Positions 11,495 to 24,900 are shown, counted from the stretch's first letter. The stretch: 64,000 bases of DNA from Triadica sebifera (GCA_023653625.1 CM042901.1:18986333-19050332); one strand, 5' to 3'. The notes: generated by a model from the sequence alone, not told the origin. A program made the numbers and translations.

Positions 11495-11774
11495 AATGGT
11501 TATACACAAGGTACTCTAAATTACAAAGTGTTATGTGTTGATTATGTTAAGACATGAAATGAAACATAAACGATATATATAACCAAAATATGATGATAAA
11601 TGCACATTCTCTATTCGAGGACTAGCCTAAGATAGATAACATGTCATTGAGAGAGTTACAACACTGTAGGATATTATTATATATTAATTAGAGTGGCTTA
11701 AGCCTCGGTCAGAGTGCTCCTAATTATATAGGAACAAAGTGGCTTAAGCTTGGGTTAGAGCGTCATTGTACACA
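11495..11774 (+). repeat. Remnant of an older LTR into which the solo LTR and element A inserted
   Basis: This 280-bp spacer contains two copies of a GTGGCTTAAGC motif followed by GAGTGCTCC/GAGCGTC-type words (about 11,693-11,765). The same motif occurs three times in the LTR of element D (about 61,266-61,410). It is therefore probably a leftover of a D/E-type LTR split by later insertions. This is an inference from short motifs. Confidence 0.4.
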
Positions 11775-13767
11775 TGTAACATCTTTGACCTTCTCCATAT
11801 GCATATCTACGTGCATTTCATTTGAACATATGCATTTTACATGTATTTCACTTGAACACATGCATTCCATGTATATTTTTATAAGACAAGTTCATGATAC
11901 ACACTAGCTACGTGTTCTAGTATATTGCAATTGTATCGAGTCGCACGTGTGTTCTTATAATCTAAATGAGGGTAACAATATATTAAGAATAAATTGAATA
12001 AAGTTACTAAATTAAAGTAAGTAAAATGACTAGATTAAAATTAGTAAATATTTTATAATGTTAATTTAATTAAATTGAATCAAAAGATTAAATTGCATAT
12101 TGTGTTGATTTGTGTAATAATAATAAGAATAATTAGAATAAGAATAAATAAAAAGAAAAAAGAAAATTCAATTAATAAAAAAAGGAACGGTTGAAAAATA
12201 AAGACAAATTTATAATGGCCTTTGACTTATTAGGCTAAGTCATTATCTTCATTTCCTTATCTTCTTCTTCTTCTTCTTCTTCTTCTTCTTCTTCTTCTTC
12301 TTCTTCTTCTTCTTTGCTTCATTCCTTCAGTCCATTTTTTTAAAATTCCAGCCACCTTTTCTTCTCTCTTTCACTCCAAAAATTACAACAACAAGGTTAA
12401 CCAAAGGTGATTATAGGTGAGTAAACATTTATTTTGTGTTAATCTTGATTATGGTGTTTAGGGTTCATAAATAGGCAGTGTCTTGTGCTATGGTTTTGAT
12501 GATCTTCGATATCAAATTTGGAGAAGTGTAAAACATAAAAAGTGTTCCTTTATATCTTAAGTTTGTGGATATATAAACAGTATTGTAAGATGTGGTGTAT
12601 ATGAAGAGAAACTGGTCTAAATATGACCCCTAGCTGAGTTAGCTACTGTGTTTGTTAGTTTTGAATATGATAAAACCATTATTTGAAGATATCAAAAAAT
12701 AAAAGTTGTATATATATGTGTTATGTATCTTTATCCCAAATTTCATATTCATATGTCTTGTGGATTTGGAGTTATTGTGAATAGAACCATGATTGTTCCA
12801 TAGTTTGAGCTGACTGGTTAGTGCCCTGGGCAGATCTAGTAACTTGTTTCAAACTTTTGATCTCCTTAGAGATAGATTATGTAATTTATCCAATATGAAA
12901 GTTATAGGTATATTTCTTATCTAAATTTGGGTACTAATTTCAGCTTAATATCTTATGTATAGAGTAAGTTATGGCTTTTACAATTCATACTGGCCTGAAA
13001 GCCAACTTTGTTCTGAACCAGTAAAATATTGCTTATAATTTGAGGGCCTTAAAGACATAATTGATAAAGTTTGTAAACATTAAAAATGTTCAATTTAAAC
13101 TCATATAAGTGTCTGTAAATTTTTATTGCAATATGAATTATATATCATAAGTTATGATAAACCTAAATTGGTACCCTGAAACTACCTAAAGGCAGAAAAT
13201 ATAACACAATTGGAAATTCTACCAACAATTGTAAAATACTCTAATTCCTATGATATTTTAATATGTTACATAATTTTTAATTGGGAATAAAAATCAGATT
13301 AATTTGTCATGTATATAAAAAGTTATATGCTTAATAGTTCTATAAGGTCAAACTATCTCATAAGAAAAATCTTAACTATTCATATGAACAATGTATATTA
13401 ATTTGTTTAAGCCAAATTAAGTTTTTCTAGTCATAAATTAACCAATTATATTTCAATATTAGACTCAAAACAAATTGGAGATACACAAGAAGGGGGCAAA
13501 CAATAAGTTAAGGGTTGAAATCAAAGAAAAAATGTGAGTCTAATTATCAATTGAATTCTTTAGTGAATATGAATGTTGCTTGCTATGTGATTCATATGAT
13601 TGTCATGATTTGTCTTTGATAATATGATGATGGATAATTTGTGACATTTGTGGTACATATAAGTGGCATACTTGTGGTATATTTGAGGTATATGTTTGAC
13701 ATATGTGATATATATACATGGTATATGTATAATATATGCAAGGTATATGCGTGACATATGAGGTATA
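11775..13767 (+). repeat. 5' LTR of element A, first part
   Basis: The first 1,993 bp of the LTR, up to the insertion of element B. It ends with GTATA (13,763-13,767), the left target duplication of B. A (CTT)n tract lies at 12,261-12,314. The full 5' LTR (this part plus 24,009-24,900) totals about 2,885 bp. Confidence 0.85.
12261..12314. repeat. (CTT)n microsatellite in the LTR of element A
   Basis: An uninterrupted CTT/TTC run of about 54 bp. A shorter, interrupted copy sits at the same LTR position in the 3' LTR (about 30,110-30,150). It lies in a CT-rich zone that may be near the LTR transcription start. Confidence 0.8.
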
Positions 13768-16464
13768 TGTAATGCCCGATAATTTAGGTCACGGTCGTAG
13801 TTGACCGAAATTCGGCGCCCAGAATCGATCGGGGTCTAAATTTGGACATGAAAGAAAAAAATAAAATAGATAATAAAATATGAGAAAAATATTTTGGATA
13901 TTATTAATTGAGAATTTTGAAGTTCGGAAGTAAAATTGGGAAAAAAAATAATTTTTCGCTGAACGAAATTGGAAATTGCAGTATTTTTGGCATAGATATT
14001 TTAAGAAAACATAAAAATGGAATATTATTTATATAATGAAAGGAATATTCTTTTGAATAAAATAAAGTAAAGTGATTTAAATTAATGGATTAATGGGAAA
14101 CAAGATTAGCAATTAATCATAACCATCCACCTAATCCAACTATAAAAAATCAAATTTTCACTTTTTGGTCATTCTTCTTCTTCTTCTTCCTCATCTTAAG
14201 CAAAGAAAATTCTCTCTCTTTTTCCGTGACCTCTTCTCCCCCATTTATTCTTCTTTTTGTTCTTCAATTAAAGCTAATATTAAATGGAAAAAAGGTGGAA
14301 TTAAGGCAATATCATCAAAGAAGTGAAGCTAAGTGAGCAAAATCAAGGAAGAGGAAGGAAGAAAGGAAGAGAAAAAGAGAAAGAAGACTTTGGTCATTTT
14401 GAAGATCATCAAAGGTAAGTTTAGATTTTCCATCTTCTCACTTTTCTTCTTCTCTTTTCTTTGAGTTAAGGGTTAGTTGCCATTAAAGCTAGTAATTTAG
14501 GTTAATTATTATGTTAATGGTGATTAAGGGTGGATTAGTGTGTTTAATGCTTGATTAGTATAAAATTTGTTGTTAGGATAAGAAGGTGAACAATCTTTGA
14601 ACCATAATCAAAGAGGAAGTAAGGGCAAAGAGAAAGCTAGCTAGAAAGAAGAGAAAATAAAAAGAAGAGAAAATAAAAAGAAGTAAAATTTTGAGGTATA
14701 TACATCTGGCAAAAATTCAATGTAGAAAAATGTTGATTTTGATTTTGTGATGTTTGTGAAATTGTGTATGAAATTCTGGATATTTGATTGAATGATGAAT
14801 TGGTGATTAAATGATGTCATGAATGTGAAAGTAAAAATTAGAATATGAGGTTGGTGCATGAAAATATAAATTGTAGGAATTAATTGAAGTGCTGGAAAAT
14901 TCGTCTTATTAACAGTATTTAGTTTTCTAGTCATAAATTAAGTTCTGTAAATTATTTTTGAGTGATTCTTATTGTGTTGGATTAAGACATAGAGCTTCAA
15001 CTTTCATTCAGACCATTAGACCTGAATATGTTTGCAATTAGGTGAAAGATGAACTCAAAATTCGAACTAGAAATCTGTCCAGTAAAATACTAGGCAGAAT
15101 GGAATGAACGTAGCTTAGAGAAAAATTCATAACTTTTGCTAATCAATTTGGTTTAATGTGATTCTAGTTGTAAATTAAAGATAAAATATGTACCTACATT
15201 TTGTTAGTTGATCACTAGTCTAAATTCTGTCTAAAAATAGATGGAAAATACAGGGTAAAATAAGGCAGATATGTTGTCTACAATAAGGCAGCTTGTACAT
15301 ATGTATTGATTGTGAAATTTTGTGATAGAAAAATATATTATTTGATTTTCTTATAGTTATTATGATTAAATGAGAAAGTATAAGGTTGTAAAATATTTAA
15401 TGGGAATTATTGCATTTACGTGGAATTTATATTAGTGTTACCTACATAATTTATATAAATAACAATAAAGGTAACAAATGTAATTAAGTCCTCTAACATT
15501 TTGTCGAGAACTAGAAATTATGATAAGTTGGCATGCCAATAAAAGGGTATAAATGTAGGCACTAGAAAATAGTATTGAGATTTAATCTACGTAGGCACTA
15601 AGAAATAGTGCTGAGTTCAAAATTACGTAAGTACCAAAAAAGGTGCTAAGTTGTTATTAAAAATATAGGTGTTAAACGTCGAGTTATAAAATAATTATGT
15701 AGGCACCGAGTATACTGCCGAAGAACAAAAACCTTGTATCTAGTGTTTAGTTCTGGTCTAAAATATCGTGGGATATTAAATAAATAATAGAAAGAAAAAT
15801 GTGAATTATGAAATTGATATTGTAAATTTTATATCCTGAATTTTTAAGCAATTTCAAGAATGCTTAATGAAATGAACGTTAAAATTGATGAATTATATAT
15901 TTTTGCATGACAAAAATAGTTTTAATATTATTTGAATATTTGGCATGTTTAGTAAGTTAATTGTAGTTTTTAAAGTTTTATTTTGGAAATATTTATATAA
16001 TTATTGGATAGTTGTCAAACGTACCACTAAGCTAGTAGTTTAGTGCATGTGTTTCATGCGCAGATAAATAAAAGTAGTTGTTTCGATAGGGCGACTGTAG
16101 AAGAGGGAACCCTAAGATCATATTGCAACAGTCTAGTTTATTTTTGTATGTTTTGAAAATTATATTGTAAAAATTAAATTTTGAGAATTTCTTTTGATGT
16201 AAATTGTGGCATGTAGGATTATAAGGATTGAATTTTGTAATTAATATATTTGGTATTATGGTAAATATATTTCTAAATATTATGGTATGAATGAGTTATT
16301 TTAAATCAAAATATTTATATCACTAGTTACATATTTAAATGAAAAAAATGAAGAAAAAGAATTATATTAAGAAATATTCCGCTAATAATAAATTCGAAAA
16401 TTGAAAAAATTATTCAATAATTTGAGTATTGGTTTTTACAAAAACAAATGAGCTTAATAGCACT
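13768..16464 (+). repeat. 5' LTR of element B
   Basis: About 2.7 kb, beginning TGTAATGCCC. Compared with the 3' LTR it lacks about 40 bp at its extreme end: in the 3' copy TAGCACTTTCATACAC... continues to GAGTGCTATA, while here TAGCACT runs directly into the primer-binding site. The exact end is therefore approximate. Confidence 0.8.
14141..14150 (+). promoter_or_regulatory. TATA box of the element B 5' LTR
   Basis: TATAAAAAAT, followed after about 20-30 bases by a pyrimidine-rich CTTCTTCTTCTTCC tract. This is the usual layout of a plant RNA polymerase II LTR promoter. The same arrangement is kept in the 3' LTR (21,617). Confidence 0.5.
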
Positions 16465-16476
16465 TATCAGAGCTCA
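16465..16476 (+). promoter_or_regulatory. Primer-binding site of element B (tRNA-Met type, degenerate)
   Basis: TATCAGAGCTCA right after the LTR matches the core of the TGGTATCAGAGC primer site common in plant LTR retrotransposons. The leading TGG is missing, together with the LTR end. Confidence 0.5.
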
Positions 16477-16587
16477 GGTTAATTGATTCTTAATCAGTTG
16501 GTGGAAAATATAGTATGTGTCTCATGCATATGCATAAAATGTTGTAATTATCTAATTTGGGTCCTTTCTTCTGGTTTATACGTAGAT

Positions 16588-19500
16588 ATGGATTCGGGAT
16601 CGGAACAAGATTTCTTAGAAGATGAACTGAGTAATAGTCTCTCATACTCAACCAATCTCAGACAACCTCCATCAGTGAGAGATTCCGGGTCGAGTGTAGT
16701 AGCTCCACCGAGAGCAGAGGGACAAGCTAATTTATGGAGCAGATAGCAAATTTGTTGCAACGGATAGTACAAGCAGTTCCACAACCAGCTCCACCTTCTC
16801 CTCCACTTTAGCCAAAACCCTGGATTGATAAGTTGAGAAAATATGGGGCCACAAATTTTATGGGAATGAGAGAGGATGACCCAGCAGCTTTAGAGTTTTG
16901 GATGGAATCGACAGAAAGGGTGTTTGAAGAACTCGAGTGCCCAGAGGAATAAATGGTCAGGTATGTAGTGTCTCTTCTAAAAGATCATGCCTATGATTGG
17001 TGGAAATCAATCTTATCGAAGCCCCAGTCACCAAAACCACCTTCATGGAATTTCTTCATGGCAGAATTTTGCAAGAAATATGTGCCTAGAGTTTATGTGA
17101 ATGAAAAGAAAAAGGAGTTTCAAGACTTGAAGCAAGGAAGCATGTCAGTGGCCGAATATGAGATGAAATTCACTAGACTGAGTAAATATGCAATTGGAAT
17201 AATTGCTGATGAGGTAAACATATGTCATAGATTTGAGGATGGGCTTAATGATGATATTGGGAATATGGTTACCGCCCTTCAGCTTGAGGATTTTTCTATA
17301 CTAGTATCCTCAGCCATTAGTGTGGAAAAGAGGTCAAAAAGAAATAGGATATAAGAGCCACCATGGAGATCGACAATTAGCATGGCCCAGACATCAGGTA
17401 AAAGGGGGCAAATAGCACCTAGGTTTTTCCAGTCACGGGATTTTGGACCAACCTTTTCTACTAGGCAAAGCCAATAGTCGAGTCCAGAAGGGTCTACAGC
17501 TAATGCACCAGCTTTAGGTAATAAGAGATTCATATTTATCACATGTCAGCAAAATGGAAGATCACATACAGGTGATTGTTGGTGGATTACTAGAGCATGC
17601 TTACGATGCAGATCTACTAAGCACAAACAGAAAGATTGCCCCAGAGGAAGAGGTACAAGTGGTGTAGTATCTGTGCAGGTTTAGAATATCACTCGAGGCA
17701 GAGGTAGGGGACATGGACAGTCTATAAGTAGCAGGATTGGGCAGAGTGTATCAGAATCAGTGAATAGAGTAGAAGGTAGTTGAGCCCCAGCCCGAGCATA
17801 TGCCATGAGAGCTCATGAGGAGCAGGATGCCTCGGATGTCATTATCGGTAAATTTTTTCTTTATGATACTGATTTATTTGCACTGGTAGATCTAGGTTCT
17901 ACACATTCATATTTATGCATGTCACCACCTAGTCAGGGGAATATAGTAGCAAAGGAATTAGATTATGATATATTAGTGACAAATATTTTGGGTCATAGAG
18001 TGAAAGTTAGTCGAGTCTATAAAAACAGTCCAATCAAAGCTCGGAATGTAGAATTCCCCACTGATCTAATAGAGTTGTCATTCTGTGAGTTTGATGCAAT
18101 CTTGGGGATGGATTGGTTAACTCAGCATAAGGTAATGGTGGATTGCCAGTATAAAAAAGTGACCTTCAAGAATTCAAGGCAGGATGACGTGATTGTCTTA
18201 GGTGAGAACCAACCATACTTAACTAATGTCATTTCTGTTACAAAGGCATATAAGCTTATGAAAAGGGGATGTGAAGCATTTTGGCACATGTTATAGATAC
18301 CAAGAAAGGGAGTCTAGATCTCAGGGAGATTCTTACAGTATGTGAATATCTAGATATCTTTCTTGAGGACTTACCAGGGTTACCACATGTTAGGGAGTTA
18401 GAGTTTGCCATAGATATTTTGCCAGGCACAGGCCCGATATCGATCACTCCCTACAGAATGACACCTGCTGAACTAAAAAAATTAAAAGTGCAATTGCAAG
18501 AGTTGTTAGAGAAAGGGTTTATCAGACCCAGTGTCTCACCTTGGGGTGCTCCGGTTCTATTTCTGAAAAAGAATTATGACACCTTTCGCTTGTGCATTGA
18601 TTATTGTCAGTTGAACAAGATGACAATTAAGAACTGATACCCATTACCAAGGATAAATGACTTATTTGATAAGTTGAAAGGAACAGGGGTATTTTCTAAA
18701 ATTGACCTCAGATCAGGTTATCATCAACTGAGAATTAGAAAACCAGACATTTTAAAAATAGCATTTAGGATTTGGTATGGTCATTACAAGTTCTTAGTAA
18801 TGCCTTTTGTCCTGAAAAATACCCCAATGGCATTTATGGATTTAATGAATAGAATCTTTAGGCCTTATTTGGACCAGTTTATGGTGGTGTTCATAGATGA
18901 TATCCTGGTGTACTCTAGAAGTAGAGAAAAGCATGATCAACATCTTCGTATTGTCTTCCATACCTTGAGAGAGAATCAATGTATGTGAAGTTGTCGAAAT
19001 GTGCATTCTTGTTAGATGAAGTGGCCTTTCTAAGGCATATTATCTCAGCCGATGGAATCAGAGTCGACACCAGCAAGGTAGAGGCAATCCTCAACTGGAA
19101 ACTGCCTTGAAATGTGACAGAGGTGAGAAGGTTTCTTAGTTTGGCTAGTTATTATCAGAGATTTGTGAAAGGATTTTCAATGATAGCCTCACCACTGAAA
19201 AAATTGCTTAGAAAGGAGACCTGATTGGAGTGGACAGACCGGTGCCAAACTAGTTTTGATAAGTTGAAGAAAATGTTGACAGAGGCACCAGTGTTGACAC
19301 AGTGTATAGCGGGAAAAGATTATGTGGTGTACAACGATGCTTCCCTTAATGGTTTGGGTTGTGTACTAATGTAAGAAGGCAAAGTAATCGTTTATGCTTC
19401 TAAACAACTGAAACCTCATGAGAGAAATTATCCGACATATGATATAGAACTAGCAGCCATTGTGTTTGCATTGAAAATATGGCGACACTACTTATATGGT

Positions 19501-21180
19501 AAGCAATGTTATATCTATACAGACCATAAAAGTCTGAAATATTTGCCTTCACAAAAAGAACTCAATCTGAGACAGAGGCGATGGCTAGAATTGATCAAAG
19601 ACTACCATTGTATCATTGATTATCAGTTGGGTAAGGCCAATGTGGTAGCTGACGCTTTGAGTAGAAAACTCTGACAGGTAAACGTTAAAACTTAAATTTA
19701 TTAAGTGAACAAAAAAATGAAATAATAAGTTCCTTATATATTATTTTGGCAGAATTACAGATTCAACCCACATTGATTCAATAAGTAAAGGACAATCAGA
19801 AGTAGGACACGAAATTAAAGGAAATCTTTGGAATGGTAAAAAAGGTGAAAAACTAGAATTTACTATCGAATCAGATGGAAGTTTAAGGCAAAAGGGCAAG
19901 TTATATGTACTAGACATGCCAAAATTGAAACAAGGGATTTTGAAAGAGGCTCACAATGTTATTTATGAAATGCACCCGAGAAGCAACAAAATGTATCATG
20001 AATTGAAGGCATATTACTGGTGGCCAAGAATGAAAAGAGATATCACATAGTATACTACCAAATGTTTAACTTGTCAGCAAGTGAAGGTTGAGCATTAAGT
20101 ACCAAGTGGATTATTGCAATCAATTTCAATTCCGAAGTGGAAATGAGAAAAAGTTATAATAGATTTTGTTTCTGGTTTGCCTTTAATACAAAAGAGGCAT
20201 GATGCAGTATGGGTAGTGGTGGACTGGCCCACCAAATCACTTTCTACTGATCAAGATGGATTATCCACTTAACTGTTTGGCAGAGATATATGTTAATGAG
20301 ATAATCCATTTATATGGTGTACCAGTTTCAATTATTTCAGATCGAGACTCGAGGTTCACTTCACAATTCTGGAAAAGTTTGCATCAAGCCATGGGTACTC
20401 GACTCAATTTCAGCACAGCTTTCCACCCACAAACAGATGGACAATCAAAGAGGTTCATACAGATATTGGAAGATATGTTGAGGAGTTGTGTGATGGAATT
20501 TGAAGGTAGTTGGGATAAACATCTTCCATTGATAGAATTTTCCTACAATAATAGTCACCAAGCTAGTATCACTATGGCACCCTATGAAGCCTTGTATGGG
20601 AGGAAATGTAGAACGCCACTATATTGGACAGAGCTTAGTAAAAAGAAAGTAGTGGGTCCAGATCTAGTGCAGCAGACATAGGAAAAAGTGAGTAATAATA
20701 GATAGGCTGAAAGCTGCTGCTGATAGACAGAAATCATACGCAGATTTGAAGAGGAGGGATATTGAGTATACAGTTGGTGACAAAGTATTCTTAAAAGTCT
20801 CATCTTGGAAAAGGATTTTCCGATTTGGAAAGAAAGGAAAGTTGAGTCCTAGGTTCATTGGACCATACGAGGTACTTGAACGCATAGGTCATGTGGTGTA
20901 CAAATTAGCTTTACCACTAGAGTTAGACAAGATTCACAATGTCTTCCATGTGTCCATGTTGAGAAGATATCGATCAGATCCATCTCATATCATATCAGTA
21001 GAACCTATAGAGATATGACTATATCTAACTTATGAAGAGAAGCCAGTGGAAATTCTAGCTCAAGAAATGAAAGAGCTCCGGAACAAGAAGGTACCATTGG
21101 TAAAGGTTCTGTAGAAAAATCATAATTCAGAAGAGGCAACTTGGGAAAATGAAGAGGTGATGAAAGCTCAGTATCCATAA
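16588..21180 (+). pseudogene. gag-pol polyprotein of element B, with chromodomain (broken)
   Basis: Domains in order: gag capsid (about 16,840-17,350, with WWKSI and LKQGSMSVAEYEMKF), CCHC knuckle (CLRCRSTKHKQKDC, about 17,597-17,640), aspartic protease (about 17,830-18,180, with GSTHSYLC and GMDWL), reverse transcriptase (about 18,400-19,200, with FIDDILVYS), RNase H (to about 19,670, ending NVVADALSRKL), integrase with its zinc-binding region (about 19,930-20,100), then the DDE core (DRDSRF and FHPQTDGQ) and a tail ending in a chromodomain-like block (about 21,040-21,180). Stops interrupt many domains, a frameshift lies near 18,980, and the protease active-site triad reads DLG rather than DSG. 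Domain order and the chromodomain place it in the Tekay/Del chromoviruses. Confidence 0.85.
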
Positions 21181-21229
21181 TTATTCCACTCTAGTTAAAA
21201 AGGTAAATTTAGAGGATGACATTTTTTTT

Positions 21230-21242
21230 AAGGAGGGGAAAT
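21230..21242 (+). promoter_or_regulatory. Polypurine tract of element B
   Basis: AAGGAGGGGAAAT immediately before the 3' LTR start, the site for plus-strand priming in reverse transcription. Confidence 0.75.
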
Positions 21243-24003
21243 TGTAATGCCCGATAATTTAAGCCATAGTCGTGGTTGACTGAAATTCGGCGCCTTGAAC
21301 CGATCGGGATCTAAATTCGGACATGAAAGAAAAAAATTAAAATGATAATAAAGTATGAGAAAAATATTTTGAATATTATTAATTGAGAATTTTGAAGTTC
21401 ATAAGTAAAATTGGGAAAAAAAATAATTTTTTGTTAAACGAAATTGGAAATTGTGGTGTTTTTGGCACAGATATTTTAAGAAGACATAAAAATAGAGTAT
21501 TCTTTATCTAAGGAAAGGAATATTCTTTTGATTAAAATAAAGTAAGAGTGATTTAAATTAATGGACCAATGGAAAATAAGATTAGCAATTAATCCTAACC
21601 ACCCACCTAATCCAACTATAAAAAGTCAAATTTCCACTTTTTGGTCGTTCTTCTTCTTCTTCTTCTTCTTCCTCATCTTAAGCAAAGAAAATTCTCTCTT
21701 TTTTCTCTCTTTTATCGTGACCTCTTCTCCCCCATTTATTCTTCTTTTTTTCCTTCAATTAAAACTAAGATTAGATGCAAAAAAGGTGGAATTAAGGCAA
21801 GATCATCAAAGAAGTGAAGCTAAGTGAGCAAAACCAAGGAAGAGTAAGAAAGAAAGGAAGAGAAATAAGACTTTGGTCATTTGGAAGATCATCAAAGGTG
21901 AGTTTAGATTTTCCATCTTCTCACTTTTCTTCTTCTATTTTCTTTGAGTTTAGGGTTAATTGCCATTAATGCTAGTAATTTAGGGTAATTATTATGTTAA
22001 TGGTGATTAAGGGTGGATTAGTGTGTTTGGTGCTTGATTAGTATAAAATTTGTTGTTAGGACAAAAAGGTGAATAATCTTTGAACCATAATCAAAGAGGA
22101 AGTAAGGACAAAGAGAAAGCTAGCTAAGAAGAACATAAAATGAAGAGAAGTAAATTTTGAGGTATGTACATTTGGCAAAAATTCAACATAAAAAATGTTG
22201 ATTTTGATTTTGTGATGTTTGTGAAATTGTGTATAAAATTATGGATATTTGATTGAATGATGAATTGGTGATTAAATGATACTATGAATGTGAAAATAAA
22301 AATTAGAGTATGAGGTTGATGCATGAAAATGGAAATTGTAGGAATTAATTGAAGTGCTAGAAAATTCGTCTTATGAACAGCATCTAGTTTCTAGTCATAA
22401 CTTGAGTTCTGAAAATTCTTTTTGAGTGATTCTTATTGGATTGGAAATTTAAGATATAGGGATTTAACTTTCATTTAGACCATTAGACCTAAATATGTCT
22501 GAAATTAGGTGAAAGATGGACTCAAAGTTCAAACTAGAAATTTATCCAGTAAAATACTGGGCAGAATGGAATGAACGTAGTTTAGAGAAAAATTGAAAAC
22601 TTTTGTTAAAAAATTTGGTTTAATGTGATTCTAGTTGGGAATTAAAGATAAGATATGTACCTTATTTTTTTAGTTGATCACTTGTCCAAATTATATCTAA
22701 AAATAGATGAAAAATACAGGGCAAAATAAGGCAGAAATGCTATCCATAATAAGACAGCTTGTACATATGTGTTGATTGTGGAATTTTGTGATAGAAAAAT
22801 ATATTATTTGATTTTATTATTGTTATAATGATTAAATGAGCAAGTATGAAGTTATAAAATATTTAATGGAAATTACTGCATTTATGTGGAATTTATATTA
22901 GTGTTACCTACATAATTTATGTAATAATAATAAAGGTAACAAATATAATTAAGCCCTATAACATCTTGTCGAGAACTAGAAATTAGGATAAGTTGACATA
23001 CCAATAAAAGGGTAGAAATGTAGACACTAGAAAATAGTATTGAGATTTAATTTACGTAGGCACTAAGAAATAGTGCTGAGTTGAAATTACGTTGGCACTA
23101 AGAAATATTGCTGAGTTTGAAATTACGTAGGCACAAAAAGGTGCTAAGTTGTTATTGAAAATGTAGGCATTAAATGTAAGTTATAAAATAATTGTGTAGG
23201 CACCGAGTATACTGCTGAAGTGTAGAAACCCTGTATTCAGTATTTAGTTCTGGTATAAGATGTCGTGGGCTATTAATAAATAACAAAAAGAAAAATGTGA
23301 ATTATGAAATTGATATTGTAAATTTTATATCTTGAATTGTTAAGCAATTTCAAGCATGCTTAATGAAATGAACGTTAAAATTGATGAATTGTATATTTTT
23401 GCATGACAAATATAGTTTTAATATTATTGGAATATTTGGCATGCTTAGTAAGTTAATTGTAGTTTTTAAAGTTTTATTTTGGAAATATTTATATAATTAT
23501 TGGATAGTTGTCAAATGCACCACTAAGCTAGTAGCTTAGCATGTTAACACACGCGCTGATAAATAGAAGTAGTTGTTTCTATAGGGTGACCAAAGAAGTG
23601 GGAACCCTAAGATCAGATTGCAGCAATCTAGTTTATTTTTGTATGTTTTGGAAATTATATTGTAAAAATTAAATTTTAAGAATTTCTTTTGATGTAAATT
23701 GTGGTATGTAGGATTATAAGGATAAATTTTGTAATTAATATATTTGGTATTATGGTGAATATATTTCTAAATATTATGGTTTATTGAATGAGTTCTTTTA
23801 AATCAAAATATTTACATCACTAGTTACATATTTAAATAAAAAAAGAAAGAAAAAGAATTATACTAATAAATATTCCGCTAATAATAAACTCAAAAATTGA
23901 AAAAAATTATTCAATAATTTGAGTATTGGTTTTTACAAAAACAAATGAGCTTAGTAGCACTTTCATACACTATTAACGACTAGTAGGGTAAGAGAGTGCT
24001 ATA
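21243..24003 (+). repeat. 3' LTR of element B
   Basis: 2,761 bp, beginning TGTAATGCCCGATAATTT and ending GAGTGCTATA just before the GTATA duplication. A TATA box (TATAAAAAG) lies at 21,617-21,625, followed by a CTT-rich tract. It aligns along its length with 13,768-16,464. Confidence 0.88.
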
Positions 24004-24008
24004 GTATA

Positions 24009-24900
24009 TATGCAGTATATGTATGATATATGTAATAAGATACAATGGTTGATGAATGCTTAAATACAAGTGCATATGTATATAGACTTTAAAGGCGTTG
24101 TGACTGGTTAATCGATATTGCAAAGCAAAATAAGAGGCTTATGGCCCAATAAATGTGCAAATGAAACAAATGATCAAGTTGGCTGGCTAGCAAATGCAAA
24201 TGCAAATGAAATGTTCATATGACAAATGTTCACATAGAAACCCGAGGCAATGTCCGTTTTATTGGGTCACAACAAAATCAAATGAGCAAAGCATGAGCAT
24301 AGGTAAAGAATAGTGATTATATTTTTAATTTTCATTTGTGATTATATGATAAAAGTGAATGGAATGAAATATATATGGTATGAATTGGATTTATGATTTG
24401 TTAATATAAGTTGCTTGGTGCTTTAGAGCTCATTTGATGAATATTCTCACTGAGCTGTAACTCATTAGTTTGCATAATTTTTCAAGTAAAGAAATGTGTT
24501 AGCTCTTTTTCATTGCCATATAGAAGACATGAATGAAAGGTCACCAGCCGAATCTCACTACACTGTATCCTTGTATTCCACAAGAGCATGAAAATATGTC
24601 ATATGTATTTTGGATTTATGTGTTTGAACATGTATAGTCACTCTAGATTGGTTTTTAAAATGTATAAATGAAAGCAACTCGTAAATATTTATGTGCAAAG
24701 TTTATATTTTAATATATGTGATATATTATATTGTGGCAGAAACCGCAAATATGACTTGTAAAGTTTTTGAATGATATTACAAGATATTAAAAAAAATTTA
24801 CTACCACTATTAACAGGGTATTTTGCCTTTCCGGTATGCTATGTGTGATTATTTGATACAGGGATAGGTGGTACTCAAATGTATAAGATGTGGTGTTACA
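24009..24900 (+). repeat. 5' LTR of element A, second part
   Basis: The remainder of the split LTR, continuing the GTATATG-rich segment and ending GGTGTTACA at 24,900. It aligns with the end of the 3' LTR at 32,143. Confidence 0.85.

Larger units (their letters stand above)
13768..24003 (+). mobile_element. Ty3/gypsy (Tekay/Del-like chromovirus) element B, nested in element A
   Basis: A 10.2-kb element flanked by GTATA duplications (13,763-13,767 and 24,004-24,008). The uninterrupted A LTR copy near 31,283 shows the empty-site sequence. LTRs start TGTAATGCCCGATAATTT (13,768 and 21,243). The interior has a tRNA-Met-type primer site, gag-pol and a GGAGGGGAAA polypurine tract. The LTRs differ by scattered, mostly transition, changes (roughly several per hundred bases by eye), so the insertion is not recent. 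Confidence 0.9.

Noticed and set aside
16548..16784. A minus open frame opposite the start of element B gag
   Set aside because: It is the shadow of the sense gag frame and has no recognisable domain.
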